The notes beneath the pieces were generated by a model. It was not told the DNA's origin. It made no database searches and saw nothing but the letters and a program-made list of their open reading frames with translations. A stretch of 64,000 nucleotides of DNA, taken from contig NZ_PIRM01000004.1 of assembly GCF_003049735.1 (NCBI RefSeq), positions 103,550 through 167,549 on the forward strand. The letters run 5' to 3'. The DNA comes from Campylobacter concisus. Its GTDB lineage: Bacteria; Campylobacterota; Campylobacteria; Campylobacterales; Campylobacteraceae. A program made the translations under genes and the position numbers. Shown here in pieces: positions 54,874 through 64,000 of this stretch (positions are counted from its first letter, which is position 1; the number at the start of each line of letters is the position of its first letter).

Positions 54874-56134
54874 CTTCATAACAGATGACTCAAACGAGTG
54901 CGAAAATGGCTCATTTTTCGTGCAAACTACCGCAAACGCAAAATTTGCAGAGGCAGCGGTAAAAAATGGTGCAAAGATAATTAGCCTTGAAGATTGCAAG
55001 AAGCTTTTAAAAATAGACGAAAACTTAAAGATAGTTGGCATCACAGGCACAAATGGCAAGACCACAACGGCTGCTGCTATTTATGAAATTTTGCGAAATT
55101 TAGGCAAAAAATGTGGGCTAAGTGGCACTAGAGGGGCATTTATAGAGGGTAAGCAGATAGACGATAAGGCGCTTACGACGAGTGCTATTTTAAAGACCAT
55201 TTCTTACCTTAAAGCAGCTAGTGAGCAAGGCTGCGAGTACTTCGTGATGGAGGTTAGCTCGCATGCGATAGCTCAAAAACGCATAGAGAGCTTGAAATTT
55301 GCTCTAAAAATTTTTACAAATTTGACTCAAGACCACCTCGACTACCACAAGAGCATGGAGGAGTACGCTAGGGTAAAGTCGAGCTTTTTTGACGATGATT
55401 GCATGAAGCTTATAAATGCTGATGATAATGGCATTAAATTTAATCCAAAAAACGCTTATACGTATTCGCTTAAAAAGCCAGCCAGCTTTGCACCGGTGGT
55501 TTATGGGCTAAAGGGCGGCATAGACGCGGTTATCAAGACGCCAAATGGTGATGTGGAGATAGACTCAAGCCTTCAAGGTGAGTTTAATCTTTACAACCTA
55601 ATCGCCGCTCTTGGCGCCGTTTGCCTGCTAGAGCGACCAGACGCAGCCGCACTTTCAAAAGCGATAAGCAAATTTAAAGGGGTTAGTGGCAGGATGGAGG
55701 TTGTAAGCACCGATCCGCTAGTCATCGTGGATTTTGCTCATACGCCAGATGGCATAGAAAAGGTGCTAAACTCGCTTAGACATCTAAATTTGATAGCTGT
55801 CTTTGGCGCAGGCGGCGATAGAGATAGGACAAAGCGCCCTAAAATGGGAGCGATAGCTCAAAAATACGCAAGAATTTGCATCGTCACAAGTGACAATCCA
55901 AGAAGCGAAGAGCCAGAGAGCATAATCGATGAAATTTGCGCTGGTATGAGTCAAAATGAAAATTTGATACGAAACGCCAACCGCAAAGAGGCGATCGCAC
56001 TGGCTATCAGCAAGCTAGAACCCGGCTGGGCGCTTGTCATACTTGGCAAAGGCGACGAGCCATATCAAGAGATAAAGGGCGTCAAGCACCCATTTAGCGA
56101 CAAAGAAGTAGTAAAAGAGCTTTTAAAGAGGTAA
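54851..56134 (+). CDS. murE: UDP-MurNAc-tripeptide synthetase
   Basis: 427 residues. Adds meso-diaminopimelate to UDP-MurNAc-L-Ala-D-Glu in peptidoglycan synthesis. ATP loop GTNGKTT (66-72), [10 protein letters not shown], and the DNPR motif (348-351) that specifies DAP rather than lysine. It is shorter at the N-terminus than most MurE, normal for Campylobacter. The start overlaps the TPR-like gene by 23 bases. Confidence 0.96.
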   Translation: MKISVENSFITDDSNECENGSFFVQTTANAKFAEAAVKNGAKIISLEDCKKLLKIDENLKIVGITGTNGKTTTAAAIYEILRNLGKKCGLSGTRGAFIEGKQIDDKALTTSAILKTISYLKAASEQGCEYFVMEVSSHAIAQKRIESLKFALKIFTNLTQDHLDYHKSMEEYARVKSSFFDDDCMKLINADDNGIKFNPKNAYTYSLKKPASFAPVVYGLKGGIDAVIKTPNGDVEIDSSLQGEFNLYNLIAALGAVCLLERPDAAALSKAISKFKGVSGRMEVVSTDPLVIVDFAHTPDGIEKVLNSLRHLNLIAVFGAGGDRDRTKRPKMGAIAQKYARICIVTSDNPRSEEPESIIDEICAGMSQNENLIRNANRKEAIALAISKLEPGWALVILGKGDEPYQEIKGVKHPFSDKEVVKELLKR

Positions 56135-56136
56135 AA

Positions 56137-56484
56137 ATGAATATAGAAATTTTAGCTAGCAAGATCCACAGAGCCGTCGTAACAGACGCAAATTTAAACT
56201 ATGTTGGCTCGATCAGCATCGGCGAGGAGCTTATAAAAGCTGCAAATTTGATAGAAAATCAAAAGGTTGAAATTTTAGACGTAAATAACGGCGAGAGATT
56301 TGCCACCTACGTGATAAAGGGCAAAAAAGGCGAAATTTGCCTAAACGGCGCGGCCGCTAGAAAGGTCTGCGTTGGCGACGTTGTCATCATCGTGGCGTAT
56401 GCTAGTATGAAATTTAAAAAGGCTAAGAAATTTAAGCCAACCATCGTGCATGTAAATAACAAAAACGAGATCATAAAGGAGTAG
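56137..56484 (+). CDS. panD: Aspartate 1-decarboxylase
   Basis: 115 residues. Makes beta-alanine for pantothenate and CoA. The pyruvoyl self-cleavage site Gly24-Ser25 (NYVGSISIG) and VLDVNNG-like [11 protein letters not shown] are present, with [16 protein letters not shown]. Two bases after murE. Confidence 0.97.
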   Translation: MNIEILASKIHRAVVTDANLNYVGSISIGEELIKAANLIENQKVEILDVNNGERFATYVIKGKKGEICLNGAAARKVCVGDVVIIVAYASMKFKKAKKFKPTIVHVNNKNEIIKE

Positions 56485-56487
56485 GCG

Positions 56488-56802
56488 ATGTTTGAGGGAT
56501 TTGACTTTTCAAAGATGGGGCAGATGCTTGAGGATGTGCAAAAGCAGGCCAAGCAGATAGAAGAAGAGAGCAAAAATAAAGAATTTGGGGCAAAAAGCGG
56601 CGGCGGACTAGTGAGTGTGAGGGCAAACGGCAGTGGCGAGATACTTGATATCAGCATAGATGATAGCTTGCTTGAAGATAAAGAGAGTATGCAAATTTTG
56701 CTAATAAGCGCCGTAAATGACGTGCTAAAATCAGTTGAGGCTGACAAGAAAAACACTGCTTCAAGGATGCTTGGCGGCCTTGCTTCGATGGGGATAAAAT
56801 GA
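56488..56802 (+). CDS. YbaB/EbfC nucleoid-associated protein
   Basis: 104 residues. Small DNA-binding dimer. FDFSKMGQMLEDVQKQAKQIEEE, VSVRANGSGEILDISID and AVNDVLKSVE. Ends overlapping the PDZ gene by 4 bases. Confidence 0.92.
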   Translation: MFEGFDFSKMGQMLEDVQKQAKQIEEESKNKEFGAKSGGGLVSVRANGSGEILDISIDDSLLEDKESMQILLISAVNDVLKSVEADKKNTASRMLGGLASMGIK

Positions 56803-57908
56803 GACTAAATTATAAATTTGCCCTTGCTCTTTTGCTATCAGCGCTTTATCTAAACGCCGATCCTAGGCCTACGCAAGAGGACTTTAACGCCTGCTTTGAA
56901 AAGAACAAAAACTCAATCGTCTCGGTAAATAAACACTTTGGCGTGGCTATCACTAAAAATTTGATCGCAGTGCCAAAAAGCGAGGGAGCCCCACTTGGCG
57001 AATATGTCAAATTTGACCCATATTTGCAGCTCTTTTTAGTCCGCTCTAGCAAGGAGCTAAGCCCTGTCGTGATGGCTGATGAGACCAACGAGGAGCGCAT
57101 CAAAAAGAGCACCTGGGTTGGCATCTTAAATGATGCAAACAACACTGTCATGGGACATATCAAGTCTTTAGGGCAAAATTTAGGTGACTTTGACACGCTA
57201 AGCTTTGAGTATAACGCGACTGGCGAGATAAACACGCCTTGTTGTAAGATGATAGGCATAGCTGTTGGAGCTGATAAATTTATACCAAATCGCTATTTGA
57301 AGCACTTTGTATCTTATGATGACGTCTATTACGGTGATATCGGTGTGAAATTTTTACAAAAAGAGGATAAATTTTTTGTGGGTCTTGTCGATCCTTTGGG
57401 TCGTGGCAAGATGATGATGGTTGATGACGAGCTGGTTAGTGTAAATGGCATCAAGCCAAAGAGCCTAAGAGAGCTAAATGAGATGATACTTTTTGCTCCA
57501 AAGGGCGCAAAGCTTGACATCATCGTGAAGCGCGATAAGCAAGAAATGCTCTTTCAAGTGCCAGTAAGCGGGGATGTGAAATTTAACCAAAGTCTTGATG
57601 TGGACGCCCCTTCGAGCCTTGATATACCAAATTTCAACATCATGCCAAAAGAGCCACAAACAATGCTTGATGATAAGATTTTGGTTGATTATGGTATCAC
57701 GGTGGATAAAAATTTAGTCGTTACAAAGGTCGAGCCAAAGTCAAATGCAGAAATTTTTGGCATCAAGACCGGCGATAAAATTTTGGGTTTTGATAAACAA
57801 AGCGTGAGTAGCCGTGAAGAGCTTCTAGAGAAGCTTGGTGAATTAAAAAATTTTACGCTTCTATTTACTAGAAATGACTTTCAGTTTTTTGCAAGAGTGC
57901 CAAAATGA
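56799..57908 (+). CDS. Periplasmic PDZ-domain protein
   Basis: 369 residues. Signal peptide MRLNYKFALALLLSALYLNA, a degenerate trypsin-like region lacking a clear catalytic triad, then a PDZ-like segment around 200 and a C-terminal PDZ domain (VVTKVEPKSNAEIFGIKTGDKILGFD). It corresponds to Cj1643 by position. Probably an adaptor or scaffold rather than a protease. Confidence 0.8.
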   Translation: MRLNYKFALALLLSALYLNADPRPTQEDFNACFEKNKNSIVSVNKHFGVAITKNLIAVPKSEGAPLGEYVKFDPYLQLFLVRSSKELSPVVMADETNEERIKKSTWVGILNDANNTVMGHIKSLGQNLGDFDTLSFEYNATGEINTPCCKMIGIAVGADKFIPNRYLKHFVSYDDVYYGDIGVKFLQKEDKFFVGLVDPLGRGKMMMVDDELVSVNGIKPKSLRELNEMILFAPKGAKLDIIVKRDKQEMLFQVPVSGDVKFNQSLDVDAPSSLDIPNFNIMPKEPQTMLDDKILVDYGITVDKNLVVTKVEPKSNAEIFGIKTGDKILGFDKQSVSSREELLEKLGELKNFTLLFTRNDFQFFARVPK

Positions 57909-58804
57909 GCCTGCTTGAAGAGTTTGTAAAATTTCTAAACGAAAATTTGCCAAAGGCACCGAGCTTTCACCCTTACTACGAGGAGGCGCTTGGCGTTATG
58001 CTAAAGGCTGGAGGCAAGCATTTTAGGGCGCTTTTGCTTCTTGGTGTGGTAGATAACGTGGATAAAAGCCTCACGCAAAAGGCTATGAGAGTGGCTTTAG
58101 GACTTGAGATGATGCACACCTACTCACTCATCCACGATGACCTGCCTTCAATGGATAACGCAAGCCTAAGGCGTGGCACGCCAACGCTTCACGTAACATA
58201 CGACGAGACTACTGCGATACTCGCAGGAGACGCGCTAAATACGCATGCTTTTTATGAAATTTCACGTGCTGATTTGCCAGCTCAAACACGTATAAAATGC
58301 GTGGAAATTTTAAGCCAAAATGCTGGCGTTAGTGGTATGGTGCTAGGTCAAGCACTGGATTGTTTTTTTGAAAATACAAACAAAGAGGATATCAAAAGAG
58401 CGAAGGCTAAATTTGGCCTCTCTGGTAAGATGCTAAGCCTTGATGAGCTGGTATTTTTACACATCCACAAAACCGCAAAGCTCATCGCTGCTAGCCTGAA
58501 AATGGGCGCTGTGATAGCAAATTTAGCTGAAAATGAGTGCGATAAAATTTATGATATCGGCCTAAAGCTTGGGCTTGCTTTTCAGATACAAGACGACATT
58601 ATCGACCTTACAAGCGACGAAACAGCTGCTGGAAAGCCCGTACACAACGACCTAGAGAAAAATTCATTTACAAATTTGCTTGGCCTTGAGGGTGCAAAAA
58701 AGAAAAAAGATGAACTAATAGGCGAAATAGAAGAGGCGCTAAGGCAGATAGATGCAAGCATCGCTAAGATGATCTTAGAGCTTACAGATAAACACCTAAG
58801 ATAA
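57905..58804 (+). CDS. ispA: Polyprenyl (geranyl/farnesyl) diphosphate synthase
   Basis: 299 residues. Head-to-tail condensation of IPP with allylic diphosphates. First Asp-rich motif DDLPSMDN (78-85) with the two-residue insertion usual for bacterial FPP synthase, second motif QDDIID (229-234), and GGKHFRALL near the start. Overlaps the PDZ gene by 4 bases. Confidence 0.94.
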   Translation: MSLLEEFVKFLNENLPKAPSFHPYYEEALGVMLKAGGKHFRALLLLGVVDNVDKSLTQKAMRVALGLEMMHTYSLIHDDLPSMDNASLRRGTPTLHVTYDETTAILAGDALNTHAFYEISRADLPAQTRIKCVEILSQNAGVSGMVLGQALDCFFENTNKEDIKRAKAKFGLSGKMLSLDELVFLHIHKTAKLIAASLKMGAVIANLAENECDKIYDIGLKLGLAFQIQDDIIDLTSDETAAGKPVHNDLEKNSFTNLLGLEGAKKKKDELIGEIEEALRQIDASIAKMILELTDKHLR

Positions 58805-58908
58805 AAGCTAGAAATTTCTAACTTTTTGCTAATAAAAAATTAGAAAATTTATATCACTCTTTAGACATTTTAGGATAAAACGCAAGGCAAGTTTTAATCA
58901 CTTTTTTG

Positions 58909-58914
58909 TATAAT
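58909..58914 (+). promoter_or_regulatory. -10 box for tkt
   Basis: TATAAT in TTGTATAATCTG, 24 bases before the tkt ATG, whose SD is AAAGGAG. Confidence 0.5.
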
Positions 58915-58937
58915 CTGACGCAATAAAAGGAGATCAT

Positions 58938-60848
58938 ATGCTAAAAAAACAAGCCGATACTATAAGATTTTTGTGCGCTGATATGGTGCAAAACGCTAAC
59001 AGCGGACACCCAGGTGCTCCTATGGGCCTAGCTGATATCATGGTGGTTTTAAGCAACTTTTTAAAACACAATCCTAAAAATCCAAAATGGCTAAACAGAG
59101 ATAGGCTAGTTTTTAGCGGCGGTCACGCATCAAGCTTGGTCTATAGCTTCTTGTATCTAAGCGGCTACGATCTAAGCCTTGATGAACTTAAAAATTTCCG
59201 CCAACTTGGCTCGAACACTCCAGGACACCCAGAGATTCACACTCCAGGCGTTGAGGTAGCTACTGGCCCACTCGGTCAAGGCGTAGCAAATGCAGTAGGT
59301 CTAGCCATGGCAGAAAAATACGCTGCAAACGTGCTAAATGAACCAGACAATAAAATAATCGATCATAAAATTTACTGCCTTTGCGGCGACGGCGACCTAG
59401 AAGAGGGCATAAGCTACGAGGCATGTTCGGTAGCCGGAAATTTAAGACTAGACAACCTTGTGCTCATTTACGACTCAAACAACATCACGATAGAGGGCGA
59501 CACAGCGATCGCATTTAGCGAGGATGTCAAAGCGAGGTTTGAGGCGCAGGGCTGGGAAGTCGCGCGTATCGACGGACACGACTATGACCAGATCGAATTT
59601 GCATTAGAGCAAGCAAGCGAGAAAGAGTCGCCATATCTCATCATTGCAAACACACGTATAGCACGTGGTGCAATGGAGCTTGAAGGCAGCCACCACAGCC
59701 ACGGCGCACCACTTGGCGAAGAGATCATCAAAAAGGCAAAGGCCGCAGCTGGTTTTGATCCTGAGAAGAAATTTGCCATTGATGAAGATGTGCTTTTAAG
59801 ATTTAGAGGTGCGGTAGAAAAGGGCGATCTAGAAGAGGCGATGTGGAACAAAAAGGTTGAGGCGCTAAGCATTGAAGGCAAAAATTTACTAAACTCACTT
59901 CTTAATCCAGACTTTAGTAAGATCGAATTCCCTGACTTTAGCGACAAAAAGCTAGCCACAAGAGATACAAACCATGTCATTTTAAATGAGATAGCGAAAA
60001 AACTTCCTGGCTTTATCGGCGGTAGTGCTGATCTTGCTCCTTCAAACAAAACCGAGCTAAAGGGTATGGGCGACTTCCCAAATGGCAAAAATATCCACTA
60101 CGGCATCAGAGAGCACGCCATGGCAGCTATCAACAACGGTATCTCAAGATACGGCCTTTTCTTGCCATTTTCAGCGACATTTTTCATCTTTAGTGACTAT
60201 CTAAAGCCAAGTGCAAGGATAGCAGCACTCATGGGCATCAAACACTTTTTTGTTTTCACACACGATAGCATCGGCGTTGGCGAAGATGGTCCGACACATC
60301 AGCCTATCGAGCAGCTTAGCACATTTAGAGCGATGCCAAATTTCTACACTTTCCGCCCAGCTGATGGCAACGAAAACTCAGCTAGCTGGCAAGTGGCTCT
60401 AAATTTAAACGCTCCAAGCGCCTTTGTGCTTAGCCGTCAAGGGCTTGAGCCACTTGCAAAAGGCGAATTTGGCGAGGTTAGCAACGGCGCATATCTTTTA
60501 AGCTCGTCAAAAGATGCGAAGATCACATTTATAGCAAGCGGTAGCGAGGTCTCACTCTGTGTAAAAGCAGCTGAAATTCTTGGCGAACAAGGCATTGGTG
60601 CAAACATCGTGTCAGCTCCTTGTTTTGACCTACTTTGCGAGCAGCCAGATGAATACGTGGCTAAAATTTTAGATAAAAATACAACCATCATCGCAGTTGA
60701 AGCTGCAACCGGCTATGAGTGGTATAAATTTGCTGACGCAGTTTATGGCATGAATAGCTTTGGCGCTAGTGGCAAGGCGAACGAGCTATTTGATTACTTT
60801 GGATTTACTCCGCAAAAACTTGCAAATTTTGCTAGCGAACTTATATAA
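58938..60848 (+). CDS. tkt: Transketolase
   Basis: 636 residues. Thiamine-diphosphate enzyme of the non-oxidative pentose phosphate pathway. Substrate/TPP motifs NSGHPGAPMGLADI, GDGDLEEGISYEA (GDG...N cofactor motif, with IYDSNNITIEGDT), and central YGIREHAMA, HDSIGVGEDGPTHQPIEQL. Confidence 0.97.
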   Translation: MLKKQADTIRFLCADMVQNANSGHPGAPMGLADIMVVLSNFLKHNPKNPKWLNRDRLVFSGGHASSLVYSFLYLSGYDLSLDELKNFRQLGSNTPGHPEIHTPGVEVATGPLGQGVANAVGLAMAEKYAANVLNEPDNKIIDHKIYCLCGDGDLEEGISYEACSVAGNLRLDNLVLIYDSNNITIEGDTAIAFSEDVKARFEAQGWEVARIDGHDYDQIEFALEQASEKESPYLIIANTRIARGAMELEGSHHSHGAPLGEEIIKKAKAAAGFDPEKKFAIDEDVLLRFRGAVEKGDLEEAMWNKKVEALSIEGKNLLNSLLNPDFSKIEFPDFSDKKLATRDTNHVILNEIAKKLPGFIGGSADLAPSNKTELKGMGDFPNGKNIHYGIREHAMAAINNGISRYGLFLPFSATFFIFSDYLKPSARIAALMGIKHFFVFTHDSIGVGEDGPTHQPIEQLSTFRAMPNFYTFRPADGNENSASWQVALNLNAPSAFVLSRQGLEPLAKGEFGEVSNGAYLLSSSKDAKITFIASGSEVSLCVKAAEILGEQGIGANIVSAPCFDLLCEQPDEYVAKILDKNTTIIAVEAATGYEWYKFADAVYGMNSFGASGKANELFDYFGFTPQKLANFASELI

Positions 60849-60905
60849 ATTTAATCTTGGGGAGTAAAATCCCCAACTGCAATCTAAAATCAAAAAAGGC
60901 ATTTT

Positions 60906-61700
60906 ATGGAAATTTCTCACGTTATCGTTTTGGCCTTGGTGCAAGGTATAAGCGAATTTTTGCCGATATCTAGCTCGGCCCATCTTATCTTGGTGCCAAA
61001 GCTACTTGGCTGGCCAGATCAAGGGCTTGCTTTTGACGTGGCAGTACATGTTGGTACGTTAAGTGCGATACTTTTTTATTTTAAAGATACGATTTTTAAG
61101 CTACTTCGTGACTTTTTTGCCTCGATCGCACAAAGAAAGATGGTGGGTGATAGCTTGCTTGTCTGGTGCGTGGGATTTGCCACCATTCCAGTTGGGATCT
61201 TTGGGCTTTTATTTAACAACATTATCGAAGAGTACGCAAGAAGCGGCATTGTGATCGCTATTACTACGATCGTCTTTGGCATAGCGCTTTACTTTGCAGA
61301 TCTTCGCTCGACAAATAAAAGCGAATATGAAATGACCATAAAATTTGCGCTTATTATCGGCCTTGCTCAAGCTGTGGCACTTATCCCTGGCGTCTCAAGA
61401 TCAGGTATAACGATGACAGCAGCCTTATTTTTAGGCTTTAGCCACAAGGGAAGTGCAAATTTCTCATTTTTGATGTCGATCCCAGTCATTATTCTAGCTG
61501 GTGGGCTTGAGAGCATAAAGCTAATCAAAGATCCAAACGCTTTGCCATGGAGCGACATCGCCCTTGGTGTCATTATAAGTGCTGTTAGTGCCTACGTGTG
61601 CGTGAAGCTATTTATGGGGATCATTTCAAGGATTAGGATGCTGCCTTTTGTCATCTACCGCTTGATTTTGGGAGCATTTTTACTTTATCTATTTTTGTGA
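60906..61700 (+). CDS. uppP: Undecaprenyl-diphosphatase
   Basis: 264 residues with eight membrane helices. Recycles the lipid carrier for peptidoglycan and glycan assembly. Motif 1 VQGISEFLPISSSAHLILV and motif 2 ALIPGVSRSGITMTAALFLG are intact. Confidence 0.97.
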   Translation: MEISHVIVLALVQGISEFLPISSSAHLILVPKLLGWPDQGLAFDVAVHVGTLSAILFYFKDTIFKLLRDFFASIAQRKMVGDSLLVWCVGFATIPVGIFGLLFNNIIEEYARSGIVIAITTIVFGIALYFADLRSTNKSEYEMTIKFALIIGLAQAVALIPGVSRSGITMTAALFLGFSHKGSANFSFLMSIPVIILAGGLESIKLIKDPNALPWSDIALGVIISAVSAYVCVKLFMGIISRIRMLPFVIYRLILGAFLLYLFL

Positions 61701-61723
61701 TTTTAAGGCTTTAGAAAGTAAAA

Positions 61724-61754
61724 GCCAAGTGTGGAGAAAATTTTCACACTTGGC
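61724..61754. terminator. Bidirectional terminator after uppP
   Basis: GCCAAGTGTG (61724-61733) and CACACTTGGC (61745-61754) form a perfect 10-bp stem, between convergent uppP and the minus-strand gene at 61810. Confidence 0.75.
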
Positions 61755-61809
61755 AAGAATATATAGTGCGAGTATCTTTCAGGAAAAATTTCAAGATAAG
61801 CTTGATAAC

Positions 61810-63048
61810 TTAATCCTCTTTTTTATCTTTTTTAATAACATTTAACAGATCTTTTGCAGCTTGATAAGCTCTATCTCCAAATTTCTTAGCTTCTGATTTG
61901 ATGTCAATTTGTTTGATGTCTTCAAATTTTTCATTGGCTTTTTTCTCAAGATTAGCGATCTCTTGTTTGATCTCTTCAATTTTGTCGTTTGTATCAAAAT
62001 TTAGTTTTAGCTTTTTACTCTTGTCGTTTAGCTCTTGCTTTAAGGCTTCAAATTTATTATTTGCCTCACTCATAAGCTTTGCCATGCCGTTTGACTTTAA
62101 CTCTTCTATCCTTGAAATGATCTGCTCTCTTGCTTGATCGCTAATGCGTTTAAATTTTGCTAGGTTTGTATCTAGCTCGCTATTTATCACATTTTCGATC
62201 TCATTCCTTGCTACACCTTCAAATTCTTTTTCAAGTTCCCTAAGCAAGGCTATAAATTCTTCATCAATATTTTTTAAATTTAGTAGTTGTGAGTTTAGCC
62301 TAAGCTCATCTGGAGCAAATTTCGCCTCATCTTTAAGTTTTTCTATAGCCCTTAAAATACCATCTCTTGTGCCACTTATCGCCCCACTTATCAACTCTTT
62401 TGCAAAGATATGACCCTCGTCTGCTAAATTTGCTGCTGCTATGATGATGTTTTTTGAAATCTCAAGTATCCGCTCTTTGCTAAACTCTCCTCCAATTATT
62501 GCAACATAGGTCATATTTTTAGCTATCGCACCAGCTGTTTCTTCGACATCTTTTGCACCTTCAAGAGTTGTCAAAAATGCGATTTGAGCGCTCTCTTTTA
62601 AGATACCAAGAAGTCTTGTTTCTCTAATGATCGCATTATTTAAAAGCTTTAAAATTTCCTCTTTTTCACTAAAATTTCTATCTTTTACGACTTCTTCAGC
62701 TGCTTCAAATGAAATTTTGAGCCTATTTTTTATCTCCTCACGTTTTGCTTCTATTGCACGATTTAGCTCATCTTTTTTATCAAGTAGCTCGTAAAGTGCC
62801 TTTTCTTCAGTGCCAACAATGGCCTGATTTATTCCCTCCATGGCACTTTTTAGATTTTTTGTGTTTATGAGATCTTCTTTGTTCATTTTGTCATAAAGCT
62901 CGTTCATTTTAGCCTTTAAAATTTCTGGCAAAGCATTTATATCTTTGTTCGCAGCATCTTGAAAGAAGTTATTGCAAAGAGCTTTTATGCTTATTAATAA
63001 GCCATCGCTACTTTTATAATCATGTAAATTTTGTTCTAAATTATTCAT
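61810..63048 (-). CDS. Long helical coiled-coil protein, function unknown
   Basis: 412 residues, almost all helix, no signal peptide or clear membrane segment. A central Ala/Gly-richer block (LEGAKDVEETAGAIAKNMTY, then SKERILEISKNIIIAAANLA) sits between Lys/Glu coiled coils; the last 120 residues are heptad-rich (MSEANNKFEALKQELNDKSK) and end in a basic/acidic tail. It resembles no enzyme I know. It follows moaC and the DUF493-like gene on the same strand, 10 bases after the latter. Confidence 0.7.
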   Translation of the reverse strand: MNNLEQNLHDYKSSDGLLISIKALCNNFFQDAANKDINALPEILKAKMNELYDKMNKEDLINTKNLKSAMEGINQAIVGTEEKALYELLDKKDELNRAIEAKREEIKNRLKISFEAAEEVVKDRNFSEKEEILKLLNNAIIRETRLLGILKESAQIAFLTTLEGAKDVEETAGAIAKNMTYVAIIGGEFSKERILEISKNIIIAAANLADEGHIFAKELISGAISGTRDGILRAIEKLKDEAKFAPDELRLNSQLLNLKNIDEEFIALLRELEKEFEGVARNEIENVINSELDTNLAKFKRISDQAREQIISRIEELKSNGMAKLMSEANNKFEALKQELNDKSKKLKLNFDTNDKIEEIKQEIANLEKKANEKFEDIKQIDIKSEAKKFGDRAYQAAKDLLNVIKKDKKED

Positions 63049-63058
63049 ATCTTTTACC

Positions 63059-63325
63059 TTATAAAACGTATTTTGCTTCGTGTTTTAGTGCTGAAAATAT
63101 CTCTAGCCTCTCTTCTTCGCTCAAAACTAGCACAGCTAAGTCATAGCTTGCGTACTTTTTATCTTTGCTAAATTTTGAAAAGACTAGTTTAAATTCTCTA
63201 TCTTTTACTATCTCTTTTACCTTTTCTTCTACATTGACATCTGCATCAAATATTATTTTATATTCCCAATGTGTTGGGTAATCAATTTTTGCTTTTTTGT
63301 TATTTAGATCGCATATACTCGCCAC
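63059..63325 (-). CDS. DUF493 (YbeD-like) small protein
   Basis: 88 residues from GTG 63325, which has a perfect AGGAGG five bases upstream. The start overlaps moaC by 26 bases. [25 protein letters not shown] fits the DUF493/YbeD ACT-like fold; neither the ligand nor the role is known. Gene order moaC-DUF493 agrees with my memory of Cj0252-Cj0253. Confidence 0.8.
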   Translation of the reverse strand: MASICDLNNKKAKIDYPTHWEYKIIFDADVNVEEKVKEIVKDREFKLVFSKFSKDKKYASYDLAVLVLSEEERLEIFSALKHEAKYVL

Positions 63326-63773
63326 TTTTTCCTCCTGTTTTACTCTCTAATACGATATTACTTATTTCCATGCTTTTATCTATAGCTTTTACCATATCAT
63401 AAATGGTCAAAAGCCCCACGCTTACGCCAGTTAATGCCTCCATCTCAACGCCTGTTTTGCCCTCTATTTTTACGCTCACATAAAGCTTAAAAGCACAAAT
63501 TTCAGATAGCTCTTCGATATCACAATCCACACCTAAAATAGCTAGTGGATGGCACATCGGGATTAGCTCGCTTGTCTTTTTTGCACCCATTATCGCAGCA
63601 ACGACAGCTGTTTGAATGACTGGACCTTTTTTGCCAGTATTTTCTTTGATCGCTCTAAAGGCCTCTTTGCTCATCTTGATGATCCCGCTAGCAGTTGCCA
63701 CTCTTTTTGTAGGATCTTTTGGGCTCACATCGACCATTTTTGGACGATCTTTCTCATCTAAATGCGTTAGCAT
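63300..63773 (-). CDS. moaC: Cyclic pyranopterin monophosphate synthase
   Basis: 157 residues. Second enzyme of molybdenum cofactor synthesis, with MoaA. Motifs [29 protein letters not shown] and [32 protein letters not shown] before ATG 63773. Confidence 0.97.
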   Translation of the reverse strand: MLTHLDEKDRPKMVDVSPKDPTKRVATASGIIKMSKEAFRAIKENTGKKGPVIQTAVVAAIMGAKKTSELIPMCHPLAILGVDCDIEELSEICAFKLYVSVKIEGKTGVEMEALTGVSVGLLTIYDMVKAIDKSMEISNIVLESKTGGKSGEYMRSK

Positions 63774-64000
63774 TATCTCTCCTTTTTTGGCGGATTATAG
63801 CCTATTTAAACAAATTTAAATTACCAATAGGTTTAAGCTAAAAATATAACAAATACATAAAATCTAGCTTTTTACTTAAATACTAAAGAGAATTCTCATT
63901 CCTTAATATAATTATTTAATTTAAATAATTTTTTTAATAAATTATTTATAATTTAATTTTTAATGCATAAAATACCTAAAATGAAGAGTTTTATAGATAA

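Noticed and set aside
56799..57908. Active HtrA-type protease
   Set aside because: Has a signal peptide and a PDZ domain, but I could not find a convincing His-Asp-Ser triad or the GNSGGP motif.

Overview
The window comes from an AT-rich Campylobacterota chromosome, most likely a Campylobacter close to C. concisus. Evidence for this: S10-spc-alpha ribosomal gene order without rpmD; gene blocks whose order matches my memory of C. jejuni (nrdB-pcm / frr-secG / BI-1-canB-mscS; nifU-like to murE-panD-ybaB-PDZ-ispA-tkt; moaC-DUF493); TATAAT -10 boxes with little -35; and a poly-G tract in a restriction-modification gene. Species assignment is inference. I see no rRNA, prophage, insertion sequence or CRISPR array.

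Layout. 1-7.2 kb: 3' part of pyrG, a GC-richer flavodoxin-fold oxidoreductase, recJ, a GC-richer TonB receptor with OprC/NosA copper ligands, and a small outer-membrane barrel protein. 7.2-12.2 kb (minus): nrdB, a lipoprotein, a nitrilase-family hydrolase and pcm, plus a PepSY membrane protein and a kinase-like protein. 12.2-13.1 kb: five tRNA genes with an entericidin-like lipoprotein gene inside the cluster. 13.5-16.5 kb (minus): BI-1 protein, a ThiD2-like protein with no normal start codon, secG, a polysaccharide deacetylase and frr. 16.7-21.5 kb (plus): carbonic anhydrase, MscS channel, a 52-residue wholly acidic protein and two tandem diguanylate cyclases. 21.5-29.6 kb: a DctMQP TRAP transporter, sodB, a PatB-type C-S lyase, a DIP1984-family protein, a cystathionine synthase/lyase-type enzyme and tpx. 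29.6-35.2 kb (minus): a type IIG restriction-modification enzyme ending in a phase-variable A8G9 tract, an ATPase, an RsiV-like exported protein and rnhB. 35.3-49.4 kb: the complete S10-spc-alpha cluster (rpsJ to rplQ) with secY, map, infA and rpoA, interrupted by three hairpin-rich leaders. 49.6-53.9 kb: a protein of unknown function behind a near-consensus sigma-28 promoter, then a four-gene unit joining a minimal [FeFe]-hydrogenase-like H-cluster protein to an SsuABC/TauABC-type ABC importer. 54-64 kb: NifU-like, murE, panD, ybaB, PDZ protein, ispA, transketolase, uppP, a long helical protein of unknown function, a DUF493-like protein and moaC.

Most likely undescribed items: the H-cluster-like protein/ABC importer operon (50.8-53.8 kb), the sigma-28-driven unknown gene (49.7 kb), the SD-sequestering leader before rpmJ (46.3 kb), the C-terminal poly-G switch that can run translation into the downstream ATPase start (32.2 kb), and the ThiD2-like gene lacking AUG/GUG/UUG (15.8 kb).
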